From Haloarcula regularis (lineage in GTDB: Archaea > Halobacteriota > Halobacteria > Halobacteriales > Haloarculaceae), in the NCBI RefSeq assembly GCF_029338315.1, contig NZ_CP119794.1, forward strand, positions 930,001 through 994,000: a DNA stretch of 64,000 nt. Reading direction: 5' to 3'. This document shows positions 10,013 through 19,169 of the stretch, piece by piece. Every line of letters begins with the position of its first letter. The stretch's first letter is position 1. Made by a program: the position numbers and the translations under genes. The notes under the pieces were generated by a model. The model was given only the letters and a program-made list of their open reading frames with translations. It had not been told where the DNA came from and did no database searches.

Positions 10013-11623
10013 CTACCGGGGGTCGGCGTCGCCGTCGCCGGTCGCCGGGGCCGTCGCCTCGCCGTCCTCGTCGCCGGTCTCACCGTTCGTACTCGACTTC
10101 GACTCGCCGTCGTCGGGGTGCGCCCGCCCGACCAGCGAGTCGCCCAGCATCGCGTTGGCGAACCCCTCGGTCGTGTACTCCGAGGGGTCGTACACGTCGA
10201 GCAGGCGGTTCGACCGCGCCTCGACGGCCTCGAGGAACCGGTTGTTGACGACCGCCCTGACGATGTCGTGCAGCGACTCCTCTCGGTCGTCGACCGACTC
10301 GAGGACGCCCAGCGTGATCTGGGCGCCGGCCATGTCGGCGTGGCCGCCCGCCGACCCGATCTGTCCGAAGGCGTCCCGGAGCGCCTCGCCCAGGTCGATG
10401 TCCGCGCCGCGGGCCCGGGCCGACGCGTAGATGGTCCCCTCCATCACGCCGTAGACCATCGTCGCGTGGACGCCATCCAGGTCCAGCAGTCGGTCGGCGG
10501 CCTGGGCCAGCGCGTCCCGGTCGGTGACCTGGCCCACACAGCTCAGCAGGACCGAGCCCTCCTGCTCGCGGTTCGTGATGGCCCGTCCGATGACCGAGAG
10601 CGTCTCGGAGGTCACGCTCGGGTCCTCGATGCGCTGGAGGACGCCCATGTCGGCCCGCTCGACCAGGTGCGCCGCCGCCAAGAAGTCCTCGGCTGAGACC
10701 TCGCGGCGGAAGTCCCGCGTGTCGACGCGGATGCCAAAGAGGAGGCCGGTCGCAATGGCTTCTGGGATTTCGACGTCGAACCGACGGAAGTAGTCGACCA
10801 GCAAGGTGCTCGTCGCGCCGACGCCGCTTCGCAGGTCCACGAACCGTCCCTCGACCGGGACGCGGGGCGGGTGGTGGTCGATGACGATGTCGATGTCGAG
10901 GTCCTCGGGCAGCTGGTCGTTGACGCCGGGCCGGGAGTGGTCGACGAGGGCGAACCCGTCGAAGGGGTCGAGCGCCTCGGGGTCGTCTGGGTCTAAGTTC
11001 TCGAGGTCGTACTCAAGCAGGTTGACGAACGCGCGGTTCTCCTGGTGGGAGATGGCACCGTAGTAGCAGACGGTCGCCGAACAGTCGGCGCGGTCGGCCA
11101 GTTCGGCCAGGGCGACGGCGCTGGCGATGGCGTCCGGGTCGGGGTTGTCGTGTGTCACGACGGCCAGTTCGCCGTCGACGTCCCGGAGGATGCGCTGGAG
11201 CTGGCGGACACGCGTCCCGTCCTCGCCGACGGCCGTCTTGAACCACCCGGTGAGCACCTCCGTCGGGTCGACGATGCTGTCTGCGAGGGTCTCGAAGGCC
11301 TCGCGCTGGTCGGCAGTCGCATCCGTGCCGGTGTAGACCAGGAGGAAAGCGTCGGGAAACAGCGTGTCAGCGGTCCGCGCGGCCCGCAGGTTCGTCGCGG
11401 GGTCCTCGGAGGCGACGACGACGGTGTCCGGCGCGACGTCGAGTGCAACGAGTTCGTCGGCGTCCGTCTGGTCGGCCTCGGTCACGCCGATGCCGTCGTC
11501 CCGGAGCGCCCCGGCCCGGTGCCTGTCGTCGGTGACGACCACGAGCTCACCCTGCCGGTCGCTGAGCGTGTCGAGCAGCGACAGCGCGGTGGGCCCGGCG
11601 CCCAGCACCAGCCGGGAAGACAT
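10013..11623 (-). CDS. TrkA-N / DHH-DHHA1 phosphoesterase-like protein
   Basis: A 536-residue protein. Residues 1-125 are a Rossmann NAD-binding TrkA-N-like domain (GAGPTALSLL). Residues about 150-330 carry DHH phosphoesterase motifs: VVTHDNPDPDAIASAVAL (motif I), ALVDHS and DIVIDHHPP (the DHH), then GIRVDTRDF. A DHHA1 domain follows with the glycine-rich QIGSAGGHADMAGAQI. The end is an acidic, disordered tail. Relatives hydrolyse short nucleotides or cyclic dinucleotides. The fused NAD domain hints at redox or nucleotide sensing, but the substrate is inferred. The gene is 38 nt upstream of the CBS-ParB gene and probably co-transcribed with it. Confidence 0.85.
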   Translation of the reverse strand: MSSRLVLGAGPTALSLLDTLSDRQGELVVVTDDRHRAGALRDDGIGVTEADQTDADELVALDVAPDTVVVASEDPATNLRAARTADTLFPDAFLLVYTGTDATADQREAFETLADSIVDPTEVLTGWFKTAVGEDGTRVRQLQRILRDVDGELAVVTHDNPDPDAIASAVALAELADRADCSATVCYYGAISHQENRAFVNLLEYDLENLDPDDPEALDPFDGFALVDHSRPGVNDQLPEDLDIDIVIDHHPPRVPVEGRFVDLRSGVGATSTLLVDYFRRFDVEIPEAIATGLLFGIRVDTRDFRREVSAEDFLAAAHLVERADMGVLQRIEDPSVTSETLSVIGRAITNREQEGSVLLSCVGQVTDRDALAQAADRLLDLDGVHATMVYGVMEGTIYASARARGADIDLGEALRDAFGQIGSAGGHADMAGAQITLGVLESVDDREESLHDIVRAVVNNRFLEAVEARSNRLLDVYDPSEYTTEGFANAMLGDSLVGRAHPDDGESKSSTNGETGDEDGEATAPATGDGDADPR

Positions 11624-11657
11624 ACCAGCTCCTCTACCCGGAGCGGCTAAAAACCCT

Positions 11658-12086
11658 TCACTTCAGTCGTTCCTGGAGGAACGAGGGGTGTGCGGCGGTG
11701 ACGCCGTCGAGGGCGAGAATCTCGTCCTCGATGACCCTGGCCATCGACCCGCCGTCGGGCGCGCGGACCTCGGCCATCAGCATGTGGTCGCCGCTGGACG
11801 TGTACAGCGCCTCGATGGCGTCGACGTCTTTCAGTTGCCGCGTCGCCTCGACGTACCGTTCGCTGGCCACGTCCATCCCCACCAGCGCGATAGACTGCCC
11901 CGCGAGCTTCTTCGGGTCCACGTCGGCCGAGTAGCCGACGATGACCCCCTCCTCCTCGAGCTTCTTGATGTACTTTCGCACCGTCGGTTTCGAAACGTCG
12001 GCTCTGTCAGCGATCTCGGCGTAGGACGCCTGGGCGTCTTCCTCCAGGATAGATAAGATTCGACGCTCCGTCGACTCGGTGCTCAT
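11658..12086 (-). CDS. Lrp/AsnC-family transcriptional regulator
   Basis: A 142-residue protein. The N-terminal helix-turn-helix (ILEEDAQASYAEIADRADVS then KPTVRKYIKKLEEEGVI) binds DNA, and the C-terminal RAM/ACT-like domain (LVGMDVASERYVEATRQL to EVRAPDGGSM) oligomerises and senses small effectors such as amino acids. The start at 12086 is supported by the AT-rich tract at 12091-12120 on the minus strand. It sits just downstream of porB on the same strand with 84 nt between, so regulation of por is possible but unproven. Confidence 0.85.
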   Translation of the reverse strand: MSTESTERRILSILEEDAQASYAEIADRADVSKPTVRKYIKKLEEEGVIVGYSADVDPKKLAGQSIALVGMDVASERYVEATRQLKDVDAIEALYTSSGDHMLMAEVRAPDGGSMARVIEDEILALDGVTAAHPSFLQERLK

Positions 12087-12170
12087 GTAGCGTATTTTTC
12101 CGTGGACAAAAAAATATCTTCCGAACAAGAAACCCCTCGTGTACGACAGCCCAAACAGGGTGTCGACGGG

Positions 12171-13109
12171 TTACTTGTGGTGGTGGAGCAGCTCGTCGTA
12201 GGTCCGCTCCCACTCGGCGTCCTCGTCGAAGTAGCGCTCGGCGAGTGGCTCCTCGGGCATCTCGCCGGTCGCGCGCTTCTCCTCGCCGTAGGACGGGCTC
12301 TGGTCGTCGACGTAGTAGCGACCGGTCAGCACCTCGCCCTCGTAGAGCTTGTTCTCGGTCTGGAACATCATCTCGGCCGCCTCCTGGCGGTCCGAAACGT
12401 TGTGGTCGTACTCGTCGGACTGCTGGATGTCCGTGTACGGGACGTAGTGTTTCGCGTCCTTGTTCCAGGTCGGACACTGCGTGAGGAAGTCGATGTGGGC
12501 GAACCCGTCGTGTTCGATAGCCTCGGCGATGATCTCCTTGGCCTGGTTCGGGTTGACCGCGGCGGTCCGGGCGATGTAGGTCGCCCCGGCGTTCAGCGAC
12601 TGGCTGAGCGGCCGGATGGGCGACTTCGCCGAGCCGTGGGGCTGGGTCTTCGACTTGTGGCCCTTCGGCGAGGTCGGCGATGTCTGGCCCTTCGTGAGCC
12701 CGAAGATCTCGTTGTTGAACACGATGTAGGTCATGTCGTGGTTCTCACGGGCCGTGTGGATGAGGTGGTTGCCACCGATGCCGTAGCCGTCGCCGTCGCC
12801 GCCGGCGGCGATGACTTCCAGTTCGGGGTTGGCCAGCTTCGCGGCCCGGGCGACGGGCAGGGAGCGGCCGTGGATTGTGTGGAACCCGTAGCTGTTGAAG
12901 TAGCTGTTAAGTTTCCCGGAACAGCCGATTCCGGTAAAGAGGGCGACCTCGTCAGGGTTCCTGCCCACCATGGGCATGGCCTGTTTCAGCGCCTTGAGGA
13001 CGCCGAAGTCACCACAGCCCGGACACCAGGTCGCCTGCGGTTCGATGCCGGGTGTGAATTCGTCTCGGTCGATCTCGCGCTCGTCTCCGATTGCACTGAA
13101 TGCACTCAT
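12171..13109 (-). CDS. porB: Pyruvate:ferredoxin oxidoreductase, beta subunit
   Basis: A 312-residue thiamine-diphosphate subunit. It has WCPGCGDFGVLKAL with iron-sulfur cysteines, FTGIGCSGKL, the TPP motif GDGDGYGIGGNHLIH ... NNEIFGLTKGQTSPTSP, and a C-terminal LTQCPTWN. With PorA it converts pyruvate and CoA to acetyl-CoA, CO2 and reduced ferredoxin, and it is cytoplasmic. The length equals what I recall for halobacterial PorB. The related 2-oxoglutarate enzyme (KorB) is the alternative and cannot be fully excluded. The start lies 2 nt after the porA stop, so the pair is coupled. Confidence 0.8.
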   Translation of the reverse strand: MSAFSAIGDEREIDRDEFTPGIEPQATWCPGCGDFGVLKALKQAMPMVGRNPDEVALFTGIGCSGKLNSYFNSYGFHTIHGRSLPVARAAKLANPELEVIAAGGDGDGYGIGGNHLIHTARENHDMTYIVFNNEIFGLTKGQTSPTSPKGHKSKTQPHGSAKSPIRPLSQSLNAGATYIARTAAVNPNQAKEIIAEAIEHDGFAHIDFLTQCPTWNKDAKHYVPYTDIQQSDEYDHNVSDRQEAAEMMFQTENKLYEGEVLTGRYYVDDQSPSYGEEKRATGEMPEEPLAERYFDEDAEWERTYDELLHHHK

Positions 13110-13111
13110 GG

Positions 13112-15010
13112 TTAGTCACCCGCTGCGGGGAGGTACTTCATGTTGGTCGCGGCGAGGTCCTCGCCGTTGATGCTGGACTCGAACCCGTCGACGATTTCGG
13201 CGGGCTCGAAGGGGTTGCCGTTGTACTTGAGGAGGCTCGACATCTTGTCGCCGTACTTGCCGATCTCCTTCTGCGTGAGGCCGCGGAACTGCGCCGTGGC
13301 GTTCATCTCGACGACGAGCGCCTTGTCGACGGACTCGAGGAACTCGCTGACCTCCTTGACGGGGTAGGGCATCATGTCGGAGACGCCCAGGGCCTTCACC
13401 GAGTGGCCGGCTTCGTTGAGCCGGTCGACGGCCTCGAAGGCCGTGTCCTGCTGACTGCCCCAGACGAGGATACCGTAGTCGGCCTCCTCGGGCCCGTAGT
13501 AGGTCTGGTGGGCCGCGTTCTCGTCTAAGTCCGCGCGGATGTCGTCGAGCTTCTCGAGTCGACGGTTCATCTGGGCGATGCGGTTCGCGGGGTCCTCGCT
13601 GATGTGACCCTCCTCGTTGTGCTCGTTCCCCGTCGCGAGGAAGCGACCGTTCTTCTGGCCGGGGATGGAGCGCGGACTGACGTTCGAGCCGTCCTCGGGG
13701 TCGTGCAGGAACCGCTTGAACTTTCCGGAGGAGTGGTGCGCCGCCTCCTCGATCTCTTCCTCGGTGAGGACCGAGCCGGGGTCGGCGTTCGGCTCCTCGT
13801 CGAAGTGACTCGCCGGCAGGTTCCGGAGCTCGCCCTGGATCTTCTGGTCGTAGACGACGATGGCCGGAATCTGGTACTCGTAGGCGATGCGGAACGCCGA
13901 GCGCGTCTGCGTGTAACACTCGCGGATGTTTGCTGGGGCGAACACGACCCGTGCGGAGTCACCCTGTGACGTGTACAGGACGTGTTCGAGGTCGGCCTGC
14001 TCGGGCTTGGTCGGCATCCCGGTCGACGGCCCGGCACGCATCGCCTCGACCAGCACGACGGGCGTCTCGGTCATCTCCGCGAGGCCGAGCGGTTCGGACA
14101 TCAGCGCGAAGCCGCCGCCCGAGGATCCGGACATGGCCTTGACGCCGGCGTGAGAGGCCCCGAGTGCGAGCGCCGCGGCCGCGATCTCGTCCTCGACCTG
14201 CTCGGAGATGCCACCGAAGTTCGGCAGGTGCTGGGACATGATGGTGAAGACGTCGGTCCACGGAGTCATGGGGTACCCGGAGATGAACCGACACCCCTCG
14301 TCGAGGGCCCCGTAGGAGATGGCGTTGGAGCCCGAGAGGATGACCTGCTCCTCGTCGTGGGTGTTTTCGGGCACCTCGATGTCGTGGTCGACGTCGAGTT
14401 CGCTGGCCGCCTCGTAGGCGTCCTCGAGGACCGCGAGGTTCGCGTCCTGCATGTCCCCGCTCATGTTCTGCTCGATGAGTTTCTCGAACTCGTCGGTCTC
14501 GATGTCGAGGATGGCGGCCGTCGCACCGATACCGGCCGTGTTGCGCATGATCTCGCGGCCGTGTTCCTTGGCGATGCCCCGTAGGTCCATCGGGACGACC
14601 TCCCAGCCGTTCTCCTCGGCGGCCTCCTCGAGGCCGACCTCGTCGACGTCCGCGTCGTCGAGCAGCCCCTCGTCGTACAGCAGGACGCCGCCCTCGCGGA
14701 GTTCGTCGAAGTTCTCGTACAGCGGCTTGAGCTCTTCCTTGCCGTAGTAGGCTTCTTCCTGGGGGTTGCGCGCGAACGAGTCGCCCAGAGCCAGCAGGAA
14801 GTTGTAGCCGTCGCCGCGTGACTGTACCGGTTCGTCCTTGGCCCGTACCTCCACGTACGTGTGGCCACCCCGAATCCGCGACGGGTAGTGGCGATGTGTG
14901 AACACGTGAAGTCCCGAACGCATCAGGGCCTTCGCGAAGTTCTGACTCGTCGAGTCGATTCCGTCCCCGGAACCGCCCGCGATTCGCCAGATTAGCTCGT
15001 TGTCTGTCAT
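13112..15010 (-). CDS. porA: Pyruvate:ferredoxin oxidoreductase, alpha (gamma-alpha fusion) subunit
   Basis: A 632-residue protein starting MTDNELIWRIAGGSGDGIDS. The N-terminal third is the gamma domain (SRIRGGHTYVEV, LLALGDSFARN). The remainder is the alpha domain, with ISGYPMTPWTDVFTIM, GASHAGVKAMSGSSGGGFAL, EAMRAGPSTGMPTKPEQADL and the C-terminal YGILVWGSQQDTAFEA. The haloarchaeal enzyme lacks the ferredoxin-like delta subunit and passes electrons to a 2Fe-2S ferredoxin. The length matches my recollection of halobacterial PorA. It is the first gene of porAB. Upstream, 15011-15265 is a divergent promoter region with AT-rich patches near 15060-15110. Confidence 0.8.
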   Translation of the reverse strand: MTDNELIWRIAGGSGDGIDSTSQNFAKALMRSGLHVFTHRHYPSRIRGGHTYVEVRAKDEPVQSRGDGYNFLLALGDSFARNPQEEAYYGKEELKPLYENFDELREGGVLLYDEGLLDDADVDEVGLEEAAEENGWEVVPMDLRGIAKEHGREIMRNTAGIGATAAILDIETDEFEKLIEQNMSGDMQDANLAVLEDAYEAASELDVDHDIEVPENTHDEEQVILSGSNAISYGALDEGCRFISGYPMTPWTDVFTIMSQHLPNFGGISEQVEDEIAAAALALGASHAGVKAMSGSSGGGFALMSEPLGLAEMTETPVVLVEAMRAGPSTGMPTKPEQADLEHVLYTSQGDSARVVFAPANIRECYTQTRSAFRIAYEYQIPAIVVYDQKIQGELRNLPASHFDEEPNADPGSVLTEEEIEEAAHHSSGKFKRFLHDPEDGSNVSPRSIPGQKNGRFLATGNEHNEEGHISEDPANRIAQMNRRLEKLDDIRADLDENAAHQTYYGPEEADYGILVWGSQQDTAFEAVDRLNEAGHSVKALGVSDMMPYPVKEVSEFLESVDKALVVEMNATAQFRGLTQKEIGKYGDKMSSLLKYNGNPFEPAEIVDGFESSINGEDLAATNMKYLPAAGD

Positions 15011-15265
15011 GGGTAAATCTCGGCCCCAGCTGTGGTGCCGTACTCTGGCAATTGGGGGGCCGTGACTAAAGATTTTCCACTCCGACGACACTCATTAATC
15101 GTTATCTTTCGTTTGACGGGCCTCAGTTGGCCGATTTCGGGAGTCGAGTGCCGACCGACTTCGAAGAACGTCGAGTCGAGAACGGAAATGTTCACACGTA
15201 GGCACCACGCCCGAACACGATCCGGCGGAAGGCATAACCACATTCGTCACCTACCTCCGGCGTCG

Positions 15266-15985
15266 ATGTCGCTCTCCGAACTCATCGCCGGCGTCGAGAG
15301 CCACGAACAGACGCTGACCGTGTACAACGCCGGCGAAGACGTCGGTGACGAACTCCGGGCGCAGTTCGCCGACCGCAACATCCGCGTCGAGACGGAACGC
15401 ACCGAGAGCGGCCGGCCCGGTGAGTTCGTCACGCTGAGCGACGACGGCGAGGTGGTCACGGCGACCAGTCTGGCGGCCTTCCGCGACGAGCTCGGCACGG
15501 AGTCGGCCGCGAGAGCGGTCGGCGACAGCCCGTACCGGCCGATTCTCGACCACCTGGACGAGACGATGTTCACCTCGTGGTCCATCGACCGCCTGGTGGC
15601 TGCCTCCCGGGAGATAGAGGACCGGGCCTGGCGGGTCGGCAGCGGGGCGCTTCACGCCGGATTCCAGACCACCTCGACGCTCGAGGGCGAACTCGACCTC
15701 TACGAGCGCCTGGGCGAGACGGACGTCGACGTCCACGCCTACGCGTACCCCGACACGGACCCGCCCGCTCACGAGGGGTTCACGCTCCACCTCGAACGGG
15801 CCAGCGAGATCGAAGACTCGTGGTTCGTCGTCTTCGATGGCGGGGGCGACGACGAACAGAAGAGCGCCCTGCTGGCCGAGGAGCGCGAACCGAGGGCGTT
15901 CTACGGGTTCTGGACCTACGACCCGTCGACGGTCGACTACATCCTGACTCACCTCGAGTCGACCTACGGGTTCGTCGAACAGTGA
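15266..15985 (+). CDS. DICT-type sensory domain protein
   Basis: A 239-residue cytoplasmic protein starting MSLSELIAGVESHEQTLTVY. It matches the haloarchaeal DICT arrangement: a first alpha/beta half (QFADRNIRVETERTE, SLAAFRDEL), a middle basic helix (DRLVAASREIEDRAWRVG) and a second beta half (VDVHAYAYPDTDPPAHEG, WFVVFDGGGDD, FYGFWTYDPSTVDYI). DICT domains are thought to bind ligands and often accompany GGDEF or light-sensing proteins; the ligand is unknown. It is divergent from porA. Its stop overlaps the GTG of the next small frame (GTGA). Confidence 0.75.
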   Translation: MSLSELIAGVESHEQTLTVYNAGEDVGDELRAQFADRNIRVETERTESGRPGEFVTLSDDGEVVTATSLAAFRDELGTESAARAVGDSPYRPILDHLDETMFTSWSIDRLVAASREIEDRAWRVGSGALHAGFQTTSTLEGELDLYERLGETDVDVHAYAYPDTDPPAHEGFTLHLERASEIEDSWFVVFDGGGDDEQKSALLAEEREPRAFYGFWTYDPSTVDYILTHLESTYGFVEQ

Positions 15986-16221
15986 GCGAGGGTGAGCGGC
16001 CGTGTCGCGCGTTCCAGGTTGCAGAGACTGGACAGCGAGTCAACGGCCTCGAGTTCGAGCTCGCGCTCGCCCTCGACTGCTGGCGAGTACTCGAGCGCGA
16101 GCGCGACCGGTGGCTCGTCCGGACCGTCGACGGCGAAACCATGACGCTGCTGCCGGTCGAGTCGTCCGGACCGAGGGCGTCGTCGAAGCCTGTGAGTGAC
16201 GGTCTCGACGGAGATTCCTGA
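15982..16221 (+). CDS. Possible small coupled gene, 79 residues
   Basis: A GTG at 15982 overlaps the stop of the DICT gene by four bases, the common coupling pattern. The product is acidic with a central beta-alpha core (VNGLEFELALALDCWRVLER then DRWLVRTVDGETMTLLPVE). Codon bias fits the neighbours. I do not recognise the family. A role with the DICT sensor is inferred from coupling only. Confidence 0.4.
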   Translation: MSEGERPCRAFQVAETGQRVNGLEFELALALDCWRVLERERDRWLVRTVDGETMTLLPVESSGPRASSKPVSDGLDGDS

Positions 16222-16286
16222 ACCAAGGCGAGAGCGCACCGGGACCAGACACAGTCCTGGCCGGCTGCGCGAACAAAGTGGGTCGC

Positions 16287-16736
16287 CTACGCAGGCAGTT
16301 CTTCGGGGGCCGCCCCGACCTGTCTGAGGAGGGCGAGCATGTCGTAGTACCACCGGGCTTCGGTCACCGTTTCGCCGTCTAGTTCGTAGACGGTGACTCC
16401 CGAGAACTCGACGGCTTCGTGAGTCGGTTCGATATCGAGACCGGGGAGGTGCCCCTCGTGAGTGCCGCTCATTTCCCACTCCACGGCCACCTTACCATCA
16501 CCGACGATGACATCACTGTCGGCAAAGCTGGCCGTGAAGTCGGGGAAGGCCTCACGGATGTCCGTGATCCACTCCTTGAACGCGTCTCGTCCGTCGTAGG
16601 TCGTTCCTGCCGGGACGTCGTGGACCCTGACAGATTCGGCAAACAGGTCGTCGACGGCGTCGAGGTCACCCTCGTTCCAGGCGGCGTCGTACTGCTGGAA
16701 CCGCTCGGCGAGGTCGGAAGGAGGTTGTGTAGCCAT
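16287..16736 (-). CDS. SnoaL-like ester cyclase / NTF2-fold protein
   Basis: A 149-residue cone-shaped NTF2-like protein. It contains FQQYDAAWNEGDLDAVDDLF, DGRDAFKEWITDIREAFPDF, VEWEMSGTHEGHLPGL and VTEARWYYDMLALLRQVG, the pattern of SnoaL-like polyketide-cyclase relatives. In archaea these are small-molecule isomerases, cyclases or binding proteins of unknown substrate. It lies downstream of the lactonase gene on the same strand with 87 nt between. The start at 16736 follows an AT-rich tract at 16745-16775. Confidence 0.75.
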   Translation of the reverse strand: MATQPPSDLAERFQQYDAAWNEGDLDAVDDLFAESVRVHDVPAGTTYDGRDAFKEWITDIREAFPDFTASFADSDVIVGDGKVAVEWEMSGTHEGHLPGLDIEPTHEAVEFSGVTVYELDGETVTEARWYYDMLALLRQVGAAPEELPA

Positions 16737-16823
16737 CGTGTCACCAAGGCTGAACTTGGTGGAGTTGTAGTAAAACCACACTGCCGGATATTTCCTGTAC
16801 TGCGCGGTGTAACTGCGTCCAGG

Positions 16824-17609
16824 TTACTGCAAGGCCTCGAACGCCTCGCGGTCGTGGCCCAGTAACAGGTCGGCACCGGTCTGGCGCTCGATGTCGCGGC
16901 AACGTTCGAGACTCTCCTTCCACGCGCCGTTGTTCCACAGCAGACCCGTCGCCATCGGCTGGCCGGCGTAGTTCGCCTCGACGTAGGCCTCGTCGCCGAC
17001 GACGAGCAGGGGGCTGTCGGGCCTGTCGACGAGCGCGCCCAACAGTCCGGGCGTGTGACCCGGCAGGTGGAGCAACTCGACACCGTCTGTCAGGTGATAC
17101 CGGTCGCCGTGGACGACCTGCCAGTTCAGGTCGTGGTCGAAGTCGCTGGCGAGGTAGGCGATCGAGCCCTCGTCCGTCTTCGCGCTGTAGTACGCGAAGG
17201 GAAGTTCCTCGCGGTGGACGTAGATCGGCACGTCCGTCCCCGCGAAGTTGTACAGGCCCCCGGCGTGGTCCAGGTGGAGGTGGCTCATCACGACGGCGTC
17301 GATGTCCTCGAGCGAGTAGCCCGCGGCACCCAGGTCGTCCGAGAGGTGGTGCTCGTCGGCGTCGACGTGGGCGAACGCCTCGAAGAGCGGTTCGGGCCAG
17401 TAGCCGTCACCGGCCTCGGGGTGCGAGCCAGTGTCCCAGAGGATAGTCGTCTCCGGGGTCTCGACGACCAGGTTCCAGACGACGAACTCGGCGTACTCGT
17501 GGTCGGGCGAGCGGTTCGAGGCGGTAGCGACGGCGTGCCCGTCGACCACGAAGTTCATGTCGGCCCTGACCGTGCCGCGGTCGACGAACGTGACGCTGGT
17601 TTCGTCCAT
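16824..17609 (-). CDS. Metallo-beta-lactamase-fold lactonase-like hydrolase
   Basis: A 261-residue two-zinc hydrolase. The motif HLHLDHAGG is at about residues 110-118, followed by LPGHTPGLLG, a bridging Asp in VVGDEAY and a late His in LLLGHDREAF. The layout (insertion after the first strand, DTGSHPEAGDGYW) resembles N-acyl-homoserine-lactone lactonases of the AiiA/AttM kind. Quorum quenching cannot be concluded, because the fold covers many lactonases and thioesterases. ATG at 17609 (MDETSVTFVDRGTV). Confidence 0.8.
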   Translation of the reverse strand: MDETSVTFVDRGTVRADMNFVVDGHAVATASNRSPDHEYAEFVVWNLVVETPETTILWDTGSHPEAGDGYWPEPLFEAFAHVDADEHHLSDDLGAAGYSLEDIDAVVMSHLHLDHAGGLYNFAGTDVPIYVHREELPFAYYSAKTDEGSIAYLASDFDHDLNWQVVHGDRYHLTDGVELLHLPGHTPGLLGALVDRPDSPLLVVGDEAYVEANYAGQPMATGLLWNNGAWKESLERCRDIERQTGADLLLGHDREAFEALQ

Positions 17610-17692
17610 ACCCGAGATAGATGTCAGACAGGGATAAGGGGTGGGCCAAACTGGTAGGTAATGGCAGTGTGACCCAATGTGCCGGTTCAGTG

Positions 17693-18847
17693 TTACTGGG
17701 GCGCCTGCCGGTAGATGAGGTTGCGCTGGATGTCGTTTGCCCCTTCGTAGATGACCGGGATACGGACGTCGCGGTAGACCCGAGAGATGCGATTCTCGGT
17801 CAGCACCGAGCGACCGCCGTGGAGCTGCATCCCCTTCTCGGCGCAGTCCATCGCCGCCTCGGTGGCGCGGGTCTTCGCCAGCGCGGCCCAGTACCCGGCG
17901 TTGTCCTGGTTTGCGACCCGGTCTGCGGCGTGCCAGGTGAGCGTTCGGGCCGACTGGAGTTCGAGTTGCATGTCGGCGAGCTTGTGCTGGACGGCCTGGA
18001 ACTCGTCGACGGTGCGGCCGAAGGCCTCCCGGTCGTGGACGAACTCCCAGGCCTCCTCGATGGCGGCCGTCGCCAGGCCCAGGCCGTGGCCGCCGACGAT
18101 GACCCGGCCGTGGTTGAAGAACTCCGCGAGCATGTAGAACCCGGCGCCCTCGACGCCGACGAGGTGCTCCTCGGGGATTCGGCAGTCGTCGAAGACGATG
18201 TGGGCCTGCTTCGACGCCCGGAAACCCATCTTCTCGGGGATGTGCTCGGGGTCGTACCCATCGGTGTCGGTGGGGACGATGAACATCGAGTAGTTCCCGT
18301 ATCGGTTGTTCGGATCGTCGCCGGTCTTGGCGTAGACGGTCACCCAGTCTGCTTCGACGCCGTTGCCGATCCAGTACTTCTCGCCGTTGAGGACCCACTC
18401 GTCGCCGTCCTTCTCGGCGGTCGTCGACATCCCCGCCAGGTCGCTACCGGTCTCGGGTTCGGAGACGGCCAGGCCGGTTATCTGCTCGTTCTCCGCCACC
18501 GGGCGGAGGAATTCCTCTTTCTGGGCCTCGTCGCCGTGGTCCTCGACGATCTCCGCGCCGAAACTCGCCAGCTGGAGCGTGAGCGCGATGCCGGCGTCGG
18601 CCCGGTAGAACTCCTCGGCGATGGCGAGGATCTGGTGGAGGTCAAAGCCCCGCCCGCCCCACTCCTCGCCGAGGTCCTGGGCGACCAGGCCGGCGTCCAT
18701 CCCCGCTTCGAGGATGTCGACGGGATACTCGCCGGACTCGTAGTAGTCCGCGGCGTTGGGCGCGATGTGTTCGTCGGCGAACTCCCGTGCGGCCTGCTTG
18801 ACCTCGCGGGCGTGCTCGGGGACCAGCTCGTCTGAGAGTAACTCCAT
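17693..18847 (-). CDS. Acyl-CoA dehydrogenase
   Basis: A 384-residue FAD enzyme that oxidises acyl-CoA to 2-enoyl-CoA in beta-oxidation or branched amino-acid breakdown and passes electrons to ETF. Seen: helical N-terminal domain (EHAREVKQAAREFADEHIAP), FAD/substrate strands ITGLAVSEPETGSDLAGM and VLNGEKYWIGNG, and C-terminal helices with FGRTVDEFQAVQHKLADM and the catalytic Glu in VIYEGANDIQRNLI. The chain-length preference cannot be read. The start at 18847 fits a TATA box at 18871-18877. Confidence 0.85.
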   Translation of the reverse strand: MELLSDELVPEHAREVKQAAREFADEHIAPNAADYYESGEYPVDILEAGMDAGLVAQDLGEEWGGRGFDLHQILAIAEEFYRADAGIALTLQLASFGAEIVEDHGDEAQKEEFLRPVAENEQITGLAVSEPETGSDLAGMSTTAEKDGDEWVLNGEKYWIGNGVEADWVTVYAKTGDDPNNRYGNYSMFIVPTDTDGYDPEHIPEKMGFRASKQAHIVFDDCRIPEEHLVGVEGAGFYMLAEFFNHGRVIVGGHGLGLATAAIEEAWEFVHDREAFGRTVDEFQAVQHKLADMQLELQSARTLTWHAADRVANQDNAGYWAALAKTRATEAAMDCAEKGMQLHGGRSVLTENRISRVYRDVRIPVIYEGANDIQRNLIYRQAPQ

Positions 18848-18870
18848 GGCCGACCCATGGACCGTGCCAC

Positions 18871-18877
18871 CATATAC
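18871..18877 (-). promoter_or_regulatory. TATA box of the acyl-CoA dehydrogenase gene
   Basis: GTATATG on the minus strand lies 24-30 nt before the ATG at 18847, indicating a leaderless transcript. Confidence 0.5.
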
Positions 18878-19169
18878 CTCGTGAAACTCCGGAAAACGTC
18901 GCCAGAGTTGTTTCCGAGACACCACCGATAGTCGACCGGCACGCGTTTCCCGGTCAACAGTAAGCGAGTGGGACGTATCGACGCAAACTACCTGGTCGCG
19001 GGCGCTGGTGTCGGCGCTCCCGGCCGTCCGGGACCACGGGGGCTTCGTCCTCATCTTTCGCAGCCTCGTCGCCGGCGTCGAGTGAGACACCGCACGTCGC
19101 ACTCCCAGGCCCTGACCGTCGGTGGACCGACGGTCGCCGGGTGCCGCCGACTCGTCGAAGAAGCCGCCC
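18878..19169. other. Intergenic stretch between cheC and the acyl-CoA dehydrogenase
   Basis: About 290 nt. The small frames here (for example 18968-19192 plus) are Arg-rich and look non-coding. The one notable element is the hairpin at 19114-19135. Confidence 0.5.
19114..19135 (-). terminator. Perfect 10-bp hairpin downstream of cheC
   Basis: GACCGTCGGT-GG-ACCGACGGTC begins 35 nt past the cheC stop. It is a strong stem but without a following T run, so it may be a terminator, a 3' stabiliser or a dyad binding site. Confidence 0.4.
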
